A stretch of 64,000 nt of DNA from NCBI GenBank assembly GCA_019744975.1, contig JAIETP010000027.1, positions 1 to 64,000 on the forward strand. Direction: 5' to 3'. Positions 9,682-19,810 of this stretch are shown here, piece by piece; the stretch's first letter is position 1, and each line of letters opens with the position of its first letter. The notes below the pieces were generated by a model. The model was given only the letters and a program-made list of their open reading frames with translations. It had not been told where the DNA came from and searched no databases. Source of the DNA: Burkholderiales bacterium. Its GTDB lineage: Bacteria > Pseudomonadota > Gammaproteobacteria > Burkholderiales > SG8-41. The position numbers and the translations under genes are program-made.

Positions 9682-12231
9682 TCACTCTTCTTCGTCGCCG
9701 GTATCGACGATGGTTTCCATGCCGACCAGGCGCTCACCCGCGTCAAGGTTGATCAGGCGCACGCCCTGGGTCGAACGACCCTGCTCGCGCACTTCAGATA
9801 CGCGGGTGCGGATCAGCACCCCGCCGCTGGCGATCAGCATGATCTCGTCTTCCTTGCTCACCAACTGTGCCCCGACCAGCTTGCCGTTGCGGTCGCTGGC
9901 CTGGATCGCGATCATGCCCTGCGTGCCGCGGCCGTGGCGCGTGTATTCCGCCACCGGAGTGCGCTTGCCATAACCGTTTTCGGTCGCGGTCAGCACCGAC
10001 TGGGTTTCCTCGCCGGCCGTCAGCAGCGATATAACCTTTTGTTTTGCCTGAAGTTTCATGCCGCGCACCCCCGCCGCCGCACGCCCCATCACGCGCACTT
10101 CCTCTTCATTGAAACGCACCGCCTTGCCGGCATCGGAGAACAGCATGATGTCCTGCTTGCCGTCGGTCACCGCAACGCCGATCAGGTAATCGCCGTCGTC
10201 GAGATTGACCGCGATGATGCCCTTGGCCATCGGTCGCGAAAACGCCGACAGCGCGGTTTTTTTCACGGTGCCGGTGGACGTCGCCATGAACACAAAATGT
10301 TCGTCGTCGAATTCCTTCACCGGCAGGATCGCGGTGATTTTTTCATGCTCCATCAGCGGCACGAGGTTGACGATCGGTTTGCCGCGCGACGCACGGCTGC
10401 CCTGCGGCACGGCATAAACCTTGATCCAGTACACCCTGCCGCGGTTGGAGAAACACAGGATGTAATCGTGGGTGTTGGCGATGAACAGTTTCTCGACAAA
10501 ATCATCGTCCTTAGTCGTCGTCGCCTGTTTGCCGCGGCCGCCGCGTTTCTGCGCGCGGTAATCCGCCACCGGCTGCGATTTCATGTAGCCGCCGTGCGAC
10601 AGTGTCACCACGACATCTTCCGGCTGGATCAGGTCTTCGGTGCTCAGATCCTGGGTGCTGGTGACGATCTCGCTGCGACGCTCGTCGGCATAAAGCTTCC
10701 GGACATCCGTAAGTTCCTGCGCAATGATCTTCGTCACCCGCGCCGGTTTGTCGAGGATGTCAAGCAGGTCGGTGATCTTGTCCATCGTTTCACGGTATTC
10801 GGCAACGATCTTGTCCTGCTCCAGCGCGGTCAGGCGCTGCAGGCGCAGTTCAAGGATCTGCTGGGCCTGCGCATCCGAAAGCCGGTAACCCTTTTTCTGC
10901 AGGCCGAACTCGGCGGACAATGCTTCGGGCCGGTACGATGCGCCTTCTTCGGCACGTTCGAGCAATTCCTCGACCAGCTTGGAACGCCAGAACCGCGCCA
11001 TCAATTCGCGCTTGGCGTCCGCCGGGGTCGGCGCCGCCTTGATCAGCGCGATGACTTCATCGACGTTCGACAACGCCACTGCCAGGCCTTCCAGCAGGTG
11101 GCCCCGTTCACGCGCCTTGCGCAGCTCGAATACAGTACGGCGGGTCACCACCTCGCGGCGATGGCGCAGGAAGGCTTCGAGGAACTGTTTCAGATTGAGC
11201 ACGCGCGGCTGGCCGTCGACCAGCGCCACCATGTTCATGCCGAAACTCTCCTGCATCTGCGTGTCTTTCCACAGATTGTTCAGGACAATCTCCGGCACTT
11301 CGCCGCGTTTCAGTTCAATGACAGCCCGCATGCCGGACTTGTCGGACTCGTCGCGGATGTCGGAGATGCCTTCCAGCTTTTTCTCGCGCACCAGTTCGCC
11401 GATTTTCATCAGCAGGTTGGCTTTGTTGACCTGGTACGGCAGTTCATCGATGACGATGGAGACTCGGCCGCCCTTTTCCGCCTCTTCGAAATGGGTGCGC
11501 GCGCGCATGATCACGCGGCCGCGGCCGGTGCGATAACCGTCGCGTACGCCCGAAACGCCGTAAATGATGCCCGCGGTCGGAAAATCCGGTGCGGGAACGA
11601 TTTCGATCAGTTCATCGATGGTGATTTCAGGTTTTTTCAGCAACGCCTGGCAGGCGTCGATCACTTCGCCGAGATTGTGCGGCGGAATGTTGGTGGCCAT
11701 GCCGACGGCAATGCCCGAAGAACCGTTGACCAGCAGGTTCGGCACCCTGGTCGGCAGCGTAACCGGCTCTTTTTCCTTGCCGTCGTAGTTATCGACAAAA
11801 TCGACAGTGTCCATGTCGATGTCGGCCAGCATGTCGGAGGTGATTTTCTCCAGCCGGCACTCGGTGTAACGATAGGCTGCGGCGGAATCGCCATCGACCG
11901 AGCCGAAGTTGCCCTGGCCGTCGACCAGCATGTAGCGCATCGAGAAATTCTGTGCCATGCGCACCAGCGCTTCGTAGGTGGCGCTGTCGCCGTGCGGATG
12001 GTATTTGCCGAGCACGTCACCAACGACACGGGCACACTTCACATAGGGCCGGTTCCATACCGTATTGGACTCATGCATTGCGAACAGGATGCGGCGATGC
12101 ACGGGCTTCAAGCCGTCGCGGACATCAGGCAACGCACGCCCGACAATCACGCTCATGGCATAGTCCAGATAAGAGCGGCGCATCTCCTCTTCGAGGCTGA
12201 TGTTCAGTGTTTCTTTGGCGAATTGATCCAT
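9682..12231 (-). CDS. gyrA: DNA gyrase subunit A
   Basis: Breakage-reunion subunit of the type IIA topoisomerase that introduces negative supercoils. The N-terminal [22 protein letters not shown] and [12 protein letters not shown] are invariant, and the active-site Tyr lies in AAYRYTECR near residue 120. The QRDR reads [14 protein letters not shown], so the positions equivalent to E. coli 83 and 87 are Ser and Glu, with no classical resistance change at 83. The C-terminal beta-pinwheel blades ([35 protein letters not shown]) are present. Length 849 residues, acidic tail. Confidence 0.97.
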   Translation of the reverse strand: MDQFAKETLNISLEEEMRRSYLDYAMSVIVGRALPDVRDGLKPVHRRILFAMHESNTVWNRPYVKCARVVGDVLGKYHPHGDSATYEALVRMAQNFSMRYMLVDGQGNFGSVDGDSAAAYRYTECRLEKITSDMLADIDMDTVDFVDNYDGKEKEPVTLPTRVPNLLVNGSSGIAVGMATNIPPHNLGEVIDACQALLKKPEITIDELIEIVPAPDFPTAGIIYGVSGVRDGYRTGRGRVIMRARTHFEEAEKGGRVSIVIDELPYQVNKANLLMKIGELVREKKLEGISDIRDESDKSGMRAVIELKRGEVPEIVLNNLWKDTQMQESFGMNMVALVDGQPRVLNLKQFLEAFLRHRREVVTRRTVFELRKARERGHLLEGLAVALSNVDEVIALIKAAPTPADAKRELMARFWRSKLVEELLERAEEGASYRPEALSAEFGLQKKGYRLSDAQAQQILELRLQRLTALEQDKIVAEYRETMDKITDLLDILDKPARVTKIIAQELTDVRKLYADERRSEIVTSTQDLSTEDLIQPEDVVVTLSHGGYMKSQPVADYRAQKRGGRGKQATTTKDDDFVEKLFIANTHDYILCFSNRGRVYWIKVYAVPQGSRASRGKPIVNLVPLMEHEKITAILPVKEFDDEHFVFMATSTGTVKKTALSAFSRPMAKGIIAVNLDDGDYLIGVAVTDGKQDIMLFSDAGKAVRFNEEEVRVMGRAAAGVRGMKLQAKQKVISLLTAGEETQSVLTATENGYGKRTPVAEYTRHGRGTQGMIAIQASDRNGKLVGAQLVSKEDEIMLIASGGVLIRTRVSEVREQGRSTQGVRLINLDAGERLVGMETIVDTGDEEE

Positions 12232-12767
12232 GGATTCCAGAGGCTTGTTTTTATGATCGGCCGGGCACTTTGCGCGACCGTGGAAGGCAACATTACAAAA
12301 CGTGGAATTCTAACATGCTGCAATGCGGGTCACACCTTGCCGGCAACGCCCAAGCGGCAGCCGAGCGGTCGCGCATGCGCTGGAAAGGGAGCAGATCATT
12401 CGAGGCTGAATTGCAGTTGTTTGTGTCTGCTGCACTTCCGTAAAAATGCCGCAGAAAACCCGACCGACCGCCGCAGGCCGAAGGCGGCATGACGCAGCGT
12501 GTTGCGGCAGCCATCCCAATCCGGGCGATTTTCGCCCAAAAGCCGCCTATCCCGATGTTCCACAAAGTGAAATACAACGGGGGATGAATGATGCATTTAC
12601 ACCACAGACCCGTGCTTTATTTTTAAAAAACATGCTAGTATTCACCTCAAGGGTTACTCAGATATCGGGGATGTGGTATCAAGTGGCTCGGGGAGCACCA
12701 AATTTCGTATTTTTTTACCGGCTATCAGGCACGTCCCTACTTTCCGTAAAACAGGAGGATCAAAAAC
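12232..12767. other. 536-bp intergenic region between gyrA and the OmpA-family gene
   Basis: This gap holds the divergent promoters of gyrA and the OmpA-family gene. A GC-rich hairpin GGGCGA-TTT-TCGCCC sits at 12523-12537. Close to the OmpA-family gene is an extended -10 candidate, TGCTAGTAT at 12633-12641, giving a leader of roughly 120 nt, and the start is preceded by a strong SD (AGGAGG). Short frames on both strands have no family character. I see no RNA gene. Confidence 0.6.
12633..12641 (+). promoter_or_regulatory. Extended -10 promoter candidate for the OmpA-family gene
   Basis: TGCTAGTAT reads as TGn followed by TAGTAT, a sigma-70 extended -10. It is preceded by an A/T-rich run but no good -35 box. 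Position and lone match only. Confidence 0.35.
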
Positions 12768-13517
12768 ATGCGTTCAGCACTCAGGATTACCTTAGCAAGC
12801 GCCATCGTTGCAGCCGCGCTTGCCCCTGCCCTCGCTTCGGCGCAGGCCAAGGATGGCTATCTGACGGATACCGCGGGTGGTGTCGTCAAAGCCCCCGGCG
12901 CCGGCGTCTGCGTGCGCACCAGCCAATGGACCCCGGCTCTGGCCATCGCGGAATGCGATCCGGATCTGGTGAAAAAACCGGCACCGGCCGCCCAGAAAGC
13001 CGCGCCGCAAAAAGCCGCGCCGCAAAAAGCCGCACCGAAACCGAAGCCCGCAAAACCCGAGTTCCTCAACGTTGAAGAGAAAATCGAGTTGCAGGGCATG
13101 GAGTTCAACAAGGCTGAAATGACCGCAGGCAACAAGGAAGATCTCGACAAATTCCTCGGCGCCCTCGGCAAAGCCACCAAGGCACGTGCACCGGTTCAAA
13201 TCGGCGCCGTCATCGTTACCGGTCATACCGATCGCATCGGCAGCATGAAATACAACATGAAGCTGTCCGAGAAGCGCGCGATCACGGTGAAGGATTACAT
13301 CGTGTCCAAAGGCATCGACCAGAAGCTGATTTTCTGGGAAGGCAAAGGCCCGAAACAGCCGATTCCGGTCACCAAGTTCTGCGACAACAAGATGAAGCGC
13401 AAGCAGCTCATCGAGTGTCTGGCGCCGAACCGCCGTGTCACCGTGGAAGTGGTTGGCCGCGCCCAAAGCCTGGCAAAACCGAAAGCTGCAGCCAAAAAGC
13501 CGGCAGCCAAGCGTTAA
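12768..13517 (+). CDS. OmpA-family outer membrane / peptidoglycan-binding protein
   Basis: The 249-residue protein has a signal peptide (residues 1-27, cleavage near ALASAQA). A low-complexity Pro/Ala/Lys linker with three exact QKAAP repeats follows at about residues 76-90, and the C-terminal OmpA domain carries the peptidoglycan-binding signature GHTDRIGSMKYNMKLSEKRA. There is no eight-stranded porin barrel, so it probably tethers the outer membrane or an envelope complex to the cell wall. It has a strong SD and a strong terminator right after it, so it is likely monocistronic and well expressed. The gyrA-ompA-like-ubiG-gph order is familiar from betaproteobacteria. Confidence 0.88.
   Translation: MRSALRITLASAIVAAALAPALASAQAKDGYLTDTAGGVVKAPGAGVCVRTSQWTPALAIAECDPDLVKKPAPAAQKAAPQKAAPQKAAPKPKPAKPEFLNVEEKIELQGMEFNKAEMTAGNKEDLDKFLGALGKATKARAPVQIGAVIVTGHTDRIGSMKYNMKLSEKRAITVKDYIVSKGIDQKLIFWEGKGPKQPIPVTKFCDNKMKRKQLIECLAPNRRVTVEVVGRAQSLAKPKAAAKKPAAKR
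12993..13037 (+). repeat. Three in-frame 15-bp repeats in the OmpA-family gene
   Basis: Three near-identical 15-bp units encode QKAAP three times in the linker between signal peptide and OmpA domain. The unit number could vary by slippage and would change only linker length. Confidence 0.8.
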
Positions 13518-13528
13518 GTAACTGCTCT

Positions 13529-13563
13529 GAAAAAAAGCCCTGCTTCGGCAGGGCTTTTTTTTT
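13529..13563 (+). terminator. Rho-independent terminator after the OmpA-family gene
   Basis: AAAAAAAGCCCTGC, a TTCG tetraloop, then GCAGGGC and at least nine T. Strong stem with UUCG loop, 12 nt after the stop codon. Confidence 0.92.
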
Positions 13564-13602
13564 GCCATACAATCAGCGTTTCGTCCTGGTCTGCAACGCA
13601 AC

Positions 13603-14916
13603 ATGTCTTCAACAACCGTCATTGAGCCGCGCTGGGTAGTTCCGGTCGAACCTGCCAACCATGTGCTTGCTGCACATGCCGTGGTCATTGAAGACGATCA
13701 CATCCTCGCCGTGCTGCCAGTGGCCGATGCCGCAAGCCGTTATCCGGGCGTGACCCGCATCCATCTGCCCGACCATGTGCTGATCCCCGGACTGGTCAAT
13801 CTCCATACCCACGCCGCGATGACCCTGATGCGCGGCATGGCTGACGACCGGGCCCTGATGGACTGGCTGCAGAACCATATCTGGCCGGCGGAAGCACAAC
13901 TGGTCTCCGACGAGTTTGTATACGACGGCACCCTGCTCGCCTGCGCCGAAATGCTGCGCGGGGGCATCACCTGCTTCAACGACATGTATTTTTTCCCGGA
14001 AGCTGCTGCCCGCGCCGCACTGCGCACAGGCATGCGTGCCGCGCTCGGCATCATCGCCATCGAGTTTCGTTCGGCTTATGCCAGCGACGCCCAGGATTAC
14101 CTGGCCAAGGGTATGGCCCTGCGCGACACGCTGCGCGACGAACCACTGCTGTCGTTCTGTCTCGCCCCGCACGCACCATTCACGGTGTCGGACGCTACCT
14201 TCGCGCAAATCGCCACTTATGCCGGGGAACTGGAACTCCCGGTGCATATCCATATCCACGAAACCGCGCAGGAAATCAGCGACAGCATGGCCCAGCATGG
14301 CGTGCGGCCGCTGGCACGGCTGGAAAAAGCCGGACTGCTCGGCCCCGGGCTGATCGCCGTACACAGCGTGAACTTGGATGACCATGAGATTGCGCTGTTC
14401 GCCCGCCACGGTTGCTCGGTGGCGCACTGCCCGTCGTCCAACCTCAAATTGGCCAGCGGCATCGCGCCTGTGGCGAAAATGCTGAAGGCCGGGATCAATA
14501 TCGGTCTGGGCACCGACGGCGCCGCCAGCAACAACCGGCTCGACCTGTTCAGCGAAATGCGCCTGGCCGCGCTGCTCGCCAAAGGCGGCTCGGGTGATGC
14601 AACGGTAATGCCGGCGCACACAGCCCTGGAATGCGCCACACTGGGCGGCGCACGCGCGCTGGGCCTGCAAGACCGGATCGGATCCATCGTTCCGGGCAAA
14701 CTCGCCGACCTGACCGCGGTGAACCTGGCGGCGACGGCACTGTCTCCCTGTTATGACCCGGTTTCGCACCTGGTATACGCCGCAGGGCGCGAACATGTCA
14801 GCGATGTCTGGGTCGGCGGCGAACGGCGGCTGGTGAACGGCGAACTGATCAACCTTGATGAATCCGCAATTCTGGCAAAAGCCCGGCAATGGCAAATGAG
14901 AATACGTCCGTCATGA
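13603..14916 (+). CDS. mtaD: 5'-methylthioadenosine / S-adenosylhomocysteine deaminase family amidohydrolase
   Basis: Amidohydrolase of the TRZ/ATZ (chlorohydrolase-like) family, 437 residues, a cytoplasmic metal-dependent deaminase. The metal ligands are visible: [15 protein letters not shown] (HxH, about residues 67-69), the downstream His in [10 protein letters not shown], His in [11 protein letters not shown] and Asp in [20 protein letters not shown] deaminase activity is inferred from family membership. The stop overlaps the ubiG start (ATGA), and SAH is the by-product of the UbiG methyl transfers, which fits a by-product removal role. Substrate could also be another aminopurine or guanine derivative. 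Confidence 0.82.
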   Translation: MSSTTVIEPRWVVPVEPANHVLAAHAVVIEDDHILAVLPVADAASRYPGVTRIHLPDHVLIPGLVNLHTHAAMTLMRGMADDRALMDWLQNHIWPAEAQLVSDEFVYDGTLLACAEMLRGGITCFNDMYFFPEAAARAALRTGMRAALGIIAIEFRSAYASDAQDYLAKGMALRDTLRDEPLLSFCLAPHAPFTVSDATFAQIATYAGELELPVHIHIHETAQEISDSMAQHGVRPLARLEKAGLLGPGLIAVHSVNLDDHEIALFARHGCSVAHCPSSNLKLASGIAPVAKMLKAGINIGLGTDGAASNNRLDLFSEMRLAALLAKGGSGDATVMPAHTALECATLGGARALGLQDRIGSIVPGKLADLTAVNLAATALSPCYDPVSHLVYAAGREHVSDVWVGGERRLVNGELINLDESAILAKARQWQMRIRPS

Positions 14917-15617
14917 ACACCAACGTCGATCCCGCCGAACTGGAAAAATTCAGTGAACTCGCCCACCGCTGGTGGGATCCCGAGAGCGAATTCCGCCCGC
15001 TGCATGAAATCAACCCGCTGCGCCTGGATTACATCGACGGCATCGCAACGCTGCACGGCAAGAAGGTGCTGGATGTCGGCTGCGGCGGCGGCATCCTTGC
15101 CGAGGCCATGGCAACGCGCGGCGCGCGGGTCACCGGCATCGACCTCGCCGGCAAACCGTTGAAAGTCGCTCAGCTGCATTTGCTGGAATCAAAACTCGAC
15201 GTGGTCTACCGCAACATCGCGGTCGAAGCCCTGGCGCAGGAGGCGCCGCACAGTTTCGATGTCGTGACCTGCATGGAAATGCTCGAACACGTGCCGGATC
15301 CGGCATCGGCGGTGCGCGCCTGCGCCGCGCTGCTGAAACCCGGCGGTCATGCTTTTTTTGCGACGCTGAACCGCAATCCGAAGTCGTACCTCTACGCCAT
15401 CATCGGCGCGGAATATGTGCTCAACCTGCTGCCGCGCGGCACCCACGACTACGCGCGTTTCATCAAACCCTCGGAACTGTCGGCCACCTGCCGCAGCGCC
15501 GGCCTTGAGATCAGCGGCATCACCGGCATGACCTACAACCCGTTCAGCAAAATCTACGCCCTCGAAGCAGACGCCAGCGTCAATTACATCCTCTGCGCCC
15601 GCGCGCCGCAGTCATGA
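14913..15617 (+). CDS. ubiG: Ubiquinone biosynthesis O-methyltransferase
   Basis: SAM-dependent methyltransferase that performs both O-methylations in ubiquinone synthesis. I start at 14913, where ATGA joins it to the preceding deaminase, giving 234 residues ([20 protein letters not shown]). An upstream in-frame ATG at 14889 is less likely. SAM motif I is [35 protein letters not shown] and the C-terminal GMTYNPFSK are specific to UbiG. It overlaps gph by ATGA. Confidence 0.96.
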   Translation: MNTNVDPAELEKFSELAHRWWDPESEFRPLHEINPLRLDYIDGIATLHGKKVLDVGCGGGILAEAMATRGARVTGIDLAGKPLKVAQLHLLESKLDVVYRNIAVEALAQEAPHSFDVVTCMEMLEHVPDPASAVRACAALLKPGGHAFFATLNRNPKSYLYAIIGAEYVLNLLPRGTHDYARFIKPSELSATCRSAGLEISGITGMTYNPFSKIYALEADASVNYILCARAPQS

Positions 15618-16258
15618 CCGCGGCTGTCCTGTTCGACCTCGACGGCACCTTTGCCGATACCGCGCCCGACCTCGGCCGCGCCGTGAATGCCATGCGTGCA
15701 GCGCGCGGCCTGACGCCGGTGCCACTGGCTGATACCCGCCGCGTGACCTCGCTGGGCGCGCGCGGCCTGCTCGGTGTCGGTTTCGGCATTACGCCGGAAC
15801 ACGCCGACTACCTGGCGATGCGCGACGAATTCCTGCGCATCTACGAAAACAACCTGTGTCGCGACACCGTGCTCTTCCCCGGCATGGCGGCACTCATTAC
15901 CCGTCTCGAACAACGCAACATCACCTGGGGCATCGTCACCAACAAGGCGGAACGTTTCGCCAAACCGCTGATGCAGCAGCTGGGTTATGCCACGCGCGCC
16001 GCCTGCATCATCGGCGGCGACACCACCGGCCACATGAAACCCCATCCCGCGCCATTGCTCGCCGCAGCAACGACCATCAATATCGCGCCGCAATCCTGCA
16101 TCTACGTCGGTGACGATGAACGCGATATCCAGGCCGGCCGCGCTGCCGGCATGCGCACCGTGGCCGTACGGTTTGGTTACCTGAACGGCAGCAGTCCGGA
16201 TCTCTGGGGCGCCGACGTCATTGTCTCCACCCCGGCGGAAATTGAAAATATACTTTAA
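15614..16258 (+). CDS. gph: Phosphoglycolate phosphatase (HAD family)
   Basis: HAD hydrolase of 214 residues. Motif I is [14 protein letters not shown] with the nucleophile Asp near residue 8, motif II is IVTNK, and motif III/IV includes KPHPAPLL and YVGDDERDI. It removes 2-phosphoglycolate made by DNA repair or oxygenase activity. The start overlaps the ubiG stop by ATGA, the conserved ubiG-gph arrangement. It stops right at an AT-rich motif before the tmRNA gene. Confidence 0.9.
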   Translation: MTAAVLFDLDGTFADTAPDLGRAVNAMRAARGLTPVPLADTRRVTSLGARGLLGVGFGITPEHADYLAMRDEFLRIYENNLCRDTVLFPGMAALITRLEQRNITWGIVTNKAERFAKPLMQQLGYATRAACIIGGDTTGHMKPHPAPLLAAATTINIAPQSCIYVGDDERDIQAGRAAGMRTVAVRFGYLNGSSPDLWGADVIVSTPAEIENIL

Positions 16259-16272
16259 AATCAAATAGTTAT
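16257..16272 (+). repeat. Dispersed AT-rich motif, variant copy
   Basis: AAAATCAAATAGTTAT overlaps the gph stop codon and matches the motif at 6190-6211 and 46294-46315 apart from C to G in the ACTTAT half. It lies about 95 nt upstream of the tmRNA 5' end and continues into TATATAAT. Confidence 0.5.
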
Positions 16273-16364
16273 ATATAATTCCCGGCGTGGGAGCACCATG
16301 CGATAATCGCCACCGCAAGGCTGCTACTTGAACTTCGGCCATGCGGCGCAATCTGAAGGAACAT

Positions 16365-16757
16365 GGGGGCGACCCGGTTTCGACGTGGGTTACAAAGCAG
16401 CACAGGGCATGCCAAGGTCCAGTCACCTTGTAAATCCGCTGGAAATTCTTTACACGCCAACGACGAGCGTTATTCTCTCGCCGCCTAATACCGGCGAGAC
16501 GCTGCACTGACCTGCTGATGGGTCAGGCTCTTTAGCAGGGAAAGCGCAAGCCGACCTTGTTCGGGAGTGCAGTGTCATTTACATCAGCCCCTCTGCAGGG
16601 TTTGGTCGCTTGGCCCTGCGGATCCGTCGAAGCGGCTAGCCAAACACCAGCCTGCCGGCTGGCGGGTGCGAGGCGAAATCCAAATAACCAGGCTAAGCAT
16701 GTAGTCCTGACTGCGGAGGGCTTGCGGACGCGGGTTCAATTCCCGCCGCCTCCACCA
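16365..16757 (+). ncRNA. ssrA: Transfer-messenger RNA
   Basis: One-piece tmRNA of about 393 nt. The 5' end GGGGGCG pairs with CGCCTCC before the 3' ACCA at the end, forming the alanine-type acceptor stem with one G-U pair. The T arm GGTTCAATTCC is at the 3' end. The tag reading frame starts with GCC at 16456 and encodes ANDERYSLAA, stopping at TAA 16486-16488, a betaproteobacterial tag ending in the LAA degron. It rescues stalled ribosomes with SmpB, which is not in this window. Confidence 0.97.
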
Positions 16758-16763
16758 TTCAAA

Positions 16764-16794
16764 TGAAAAAGCCGGCCTCGCGCCGGCTTTTTCA
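16764..16794 (+). terminator. Terminator of the tmRNA gene
   Basis: TGAAAAAGCCGGC, loop CTCGC, GCCGGCTTTTTCA: a perfect 13-bp inverted repeat starting 7 nt after the tmRNA CCA end. It can also serve the convergent RidA gene. Confidence 0.9.
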
Positions 16795-16812
16795 TTCGGG
16801 AATGGCCGGCGC

Positions 16813-17178
16813 TCAGGCCATCGCGGCCTGTGCCGCGGTCACCACGATCTCGATCCGGTAATTCGGATCCGACAATGCCGCCTGCACCGTCGCGCGCGGC
16901 GGCGCCGAGCCCGGTGCAACCCAGGCATCCCAGACCTCGTTCATCGCCGCTATGTCCTTGATGTCGGCGAGAAAAATCTGTGTGCGCAGGATGCAGGCCT
17001 TGTTGCTGCCCGCCTCTTTCAGCCGTAAATCCACCTGCGCCAGCACATCAGCGGTCTGGCTGCGGATGTCGGCGGCGTCACATTCCGGCACCATGCCCGC
17101 CAGGTACACCACGCCGTTAAAAATGGCGGCTTCACTGTAACGCGCCGCGACATGCAGCCTCTGTAAACTCATCATCAT
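16813..17178 (-). CDS. RidA / YjgF family protein
   Basis: Small RidA-family protein of about 121 residues. The family hydrolyses reactive enamine/imine intermediates released by PLP enzymes. The conserved Arg is seen in PPRATVQAAL, and the C-terminal strand RIEIVVTAAQAAMA is typical. I take the ATG cluster at 17172-17178 as the start because GGAGA lies just upstream; the frame is open further. It lies 34 nt before the BCCT transporter stop codon region on the same strand, so the two may be cotranscribed. Which RidA subgroup it belongs to is not decided. Confidence 0.85.
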   Translation of the reverse strand: MMMSLQRLHVAARYSEAAIFNGVVYLAGMVPECDAADIRSQTADVLAQVDLRLKEAGSNKACILRTQIFLADIKDIAAMNEVWDAWVAPGSAPPRATVQAALSDPNYRIEIVVTAAQAAMA

Positions 17179-17211
17179 TCTCCGCAGGTTGAACAAACGT
17201 TTGAAAGGATT

Positions 17212-18741
17212 TCATGCCGCCGGCGGCTGCCGGCCGCTGCGGCCTTCAGGCAAGGCTTCGGCCCGCAGCAGCCGGATCAGCGCCGCCATCATCAGGATCA
17301 GCAGCAGCGTAAACGGGAGGGCCGCCACCAGCGAGGCCGTCTGCAGGGAGGAGAGACCGCCTGCCGCGAGCAGCACCGCCGCGACCACCGACATCATCAT
17401 CCCCCAGAACAGCTTCAGCGACTGGCGTGGATCAGGATTGCCTCCCGATGCCATGCCGGCGAGGATGTAGGTCGCAGAGTCTGCCGAGGTCACCAGGAAG
17501 ATGAAGATCAGCAGAATCGACAGCATGGACAGCAATTCGCCCAGCGGCAGGTGGCGGTAGAGCGTGAACAGCGCCACCGCGACATCCCGGTCGACCACCG
17601 CAGCAATGCCGGCGGCGTGATTCAGGTCCTCATGCAACGCCATGCCGCCGAAGGTCGCGATCCAGACGCAGGCAATGGCCGGCGGCACTACCAGCACGCC
17701 GACGATGAACTCGCGGATGGTGCGCCCCCGCGACACCCTCGCCACAAACGCCCCGACAAAGGGTGACCAGGCAATCGCCCAGGCCCAGTAGAAAATCGTC
17801 CAGTCGCGCACCCAGGTGCCGCCGCGGTAAGGCGTCAGGCGCAGGCTGTATTCAACGAAGTGGCTCAGGTAGTCGCCCAGTCCCAGCGTGAATGCATTGA
17901 GGACGAACACCGTGGGTCCGGCGATGAACACGAACAGCAGCAGCGCCAGGCACAAGCCGAGGTTGACGTTGCTCAGCCAGCGGATGCCGCGGTGCAGTCC
18001 GCTCGTCGATGACAGCATGTAGGCCGCGAACATCACGGCAATCACCAGCAGCTGCATCTTCAGCGAGCCCGTCCATCCCGTCACCAGCTGCAGGCCGCCG
18101 CTGATCTGCAGCACCCCCAGGCCGAGCGAGGTCGCGATGCCCATCACCGTCGCCACCACCGCCAGCACATCCACCGCGGTCCTGATGCCTTGGCGTTTCC
18201 CGACAACCGGCTCAAGCGCCGTCGACACCAGGCCGTCGCGCCCCTTGCGGAACTGCATGAAGCCGATGCCGAGCCCCGTCAGCGCGAACACCGACCACTG
18301 GCTGATGCCCCAGTGGAAAAAGGAATATCCCATCGCCACCCGCGCAGCAGGCGCCGACTGCGGATCCATGCCCGGGAATGGCGGTGTGAAAAAATGGCTC
18401 ATCGGTTCGGCGACACCCCAGAACACCAGCCCGGCGCCGAATCCCGCGGAGAACAGCATTGCAATCCAGGTGAACAGCGGAAATTCCGGGCGGCTGCCAT
18501 CCGGCCCGAGACGGATGCTGCCGTGACGGCTGAGCGCCAGGCCGAGCAGGAAAATCACGATGACAAACACTGTCAGCAGGTAGAACCAGCCGAAGTTGGT
18601 GGTGGTCGACAGCAGCAGTCGTTTCGCCACGGCGCCGAAATCATCGGGCCACAAGGCGCCCGCGGCAGCCAGTGCCAGCACCATTGATGCCGACAGCAGC
18701 ATGACGACACCGGTTTTCTGGGCATTGTTCTGTTTTTGCAT
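17212..18741 (-). CDS. BCCT family betaine/choline/carnitine transporter
   Basis: Secondary transporter for quaternary ammonium compatible solutes with about 12 membrane helices, 509 residues from the ATG at 18741 (MQKQNNAQKTGVVML). The BCCT core is present: WGISQWSVFALTGLGIGF, and DWTIFYWAWAIAWSPFVGAFVARVS, which contains the Trp-rich substrate box. RGRTIREFI follows it. Ion coupling (Na+ or H+) cannot be told. There is no long C-terminal osmosensing extension like that of BetP. With ectABCD 5 kb away it suggests uptake and synthesis routes for osmolytes. Confidence 0.9.
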   Translation of the reverse strand: MQKQNNAQKTGVVMLLSASMVLALAAAGALWPDDFGAVAKRLLLSTTTNFGWFYLLTVFVIVIFLLGLALSRHGSIRLGPDGSRPEFPLFTWIAMLFSAGFGAGLVFWGVAEPMSHFFTPPFPGMDPQSAPAARVAMGYSFFHWGISQWSVFALTGLGIGFMQFRKGRDGLVSTALEPVVGKRQGIRTAVDVLAVVATVMGIATSLGLGVLQISGGLQLVTGWTGSLKMQLLVIAVMFAAYMLSSTSGLHRGIRWLSNVNLGLCLALLLFVFIAGPTVFVLNAFTLGLGDYLSHFVEYSLRLTPYRGGTWVRDWTIFYWAWAIAWSPFVGAFVARVSRGRTIREFIVGVLVVPPAIACVWIATFGGMALHEDLNHAAGIAAVVDRDVAVALFTLYRHLPLGELLSMLSILLIFIFLVTSADSATYILAGMASGGNPDPRQSLKLFWGMMMSVVAAVLLAAGGLSSLQTASLVAALPFTLLLILMMAALIRLLRAEALPEGRSGRQPPAA

Positions 18742-18901
18742 TGCAATGCGGGCCGTTTGCTGCCCGCCTCCTCGTTTACCCCTGTATACGCAGGCCCGCG
18801 TGCATAGGTCAAGTCGTTCGACCCTCCGGAAGGGAACGTGGCGTCCGAACCTGCTACCATGCGCCCGCTCCGGCCAGTCCGGCAGAATCGGGATCGAGAT
18901 C

Positions 18902-19744
18902 ATGCTGTCTTACCGCCACCAGTTTCATGCCGGCAATGTCGCCGACGTGTTCAAACATGCCATGCTGACCCGGCTGCTGACCGCGTTGACCAAAAAAGAC
19001 AAACCCTTCGGCATGCTCGACACCCATGCCGGGATCGGCCTGTACGACCTGACGCACCCCTGGTCGCAAAAAACCGAAGAATGGCGGCAGGGCATCGGCC
19101 GCGTCTGGGCGCGTACTGACGCTCCTGCAACACTGCTGCCCTATCTTGAAGCCGTACGTGCCGATAATCCCGACGGTCATCTGCGGCGTTACCCCGGATC
19201 GCCGCGCATCGCTCGACGGCTGATGCGCGCGGACGACAGGCTGGTGTTGTGCGAATTGAACAAGGACGACTGCGCGGCGCTGAAACTGGTGTTTGATGGT
19301 GTGCGCCATACCGCGATCCATAATCAGGACGGCTTCACAGCACTCCGCGGATTCCTGCCGCCGCCGGAGCGGCGCGGCCTGACCTTCATCGATGCGTCTT
19401 TCGACCAGGCTGATGAGTTCGGCCGCATCACCCGCGCCATCAAGGAAGCCCACACCCGCTTCGCCACCGGCATGATTGCGGTTTGGTATCCGCTGATGGC
19501 GCCCTCTTCAATGCAGGCCTTCGCGCGCAGCCTGCAGGCGATGGGCCTGCCAAAAACGCTGCAACTGGAATTGTCGGTTTACCCGGAGGACTGGACGGAA
19601 CACATCCGCGGCAGCGGCATGATTGTGGTCAATCCGCCGTTCGGACTGGACCGCGAAGCGCCGCCAATGCTCGACTGGCTGTGGCGGGCGATGTCACCGG
19701 AAAAAAAGGGCGGCACACGTTGCGAGTGGCTGGTGCCGGAATAA
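18902..19744 (+). CDS. rlmJ: 23S rRNA (adenine2030-N6)-methyltransferase
   Basis: Methylates A2030 of 23S rRNA. The N-terminus LSYRHQFHAGNVADVFKHAML is diagnostic of the RlmJ family, and motif I region DTHAGIGLYDL follows. I start at 18902; the frame extends upstream without family similarity. Length 280 residues matches RlmJ. Oddity: the catalytic motif IV, normally a DPPY-type sequence, reads DASF in FIDASFDQADEFGRI, so the Asp is kept but both prolines are lost. This may weaken or change activity. Confidence 0.88.
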   Translation: MLSYRHQFHAGNVADVFKHAMLTRLLTALTKKDKPFGMLDTHAGIGLYDLTHPWSQKTEEWRQGIGRVWARTDAPATLLPYLEAVRADNPDGHLRRYPGSPRIARRLMRADDRLVLCELNKDDCAALKLVFDGVRHTAIHNQDGFTALRGFLPPPERRGLTFIDASFDQADEFGRITRAIKEAHTRFATGMIAVWYPLMAPSSMQAFARSLQAMGLPKTLQLELSVYPEDWTEHIRGSGMIVVNPPFGLDREAPPMLDWLWRAMSPEKKGGTRCEWLVPE

Positions 19745-19766
19745 CTGCAGCAACAAATGCTGCAAT

Positions 19767-19797
19767 AAAAAAGCCGCAGAATTCTGCGGCTTTTTTT
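19767..19797. terminator. Bidirectional terminator between rlmJ and efp
   Basis: Perfect palindrome AAAAAAGCCGCAGAAT / ATTCTGCGGCTTTTTTT between convergent genes. It serves rlmJ on the plus strand and efp on the minus strand. Confidence 0.92.
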
Positions 19798-19810
19798 GAC
19801 GGCTTAAAAC

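Noticed and set aside
9634-12492. A 952-codon open frame on the plus strand
   Set aside because: It is the antisense shadow of gyrA, rich in His/Arg with no family pattern; gyrA on the minus strand is complete.
16557-16766. Short frame inside the tmRNA gene
   Set aside because: Lies wholly in tmRNA sequence; only the tag frame at 16456-16488 is meaningful.
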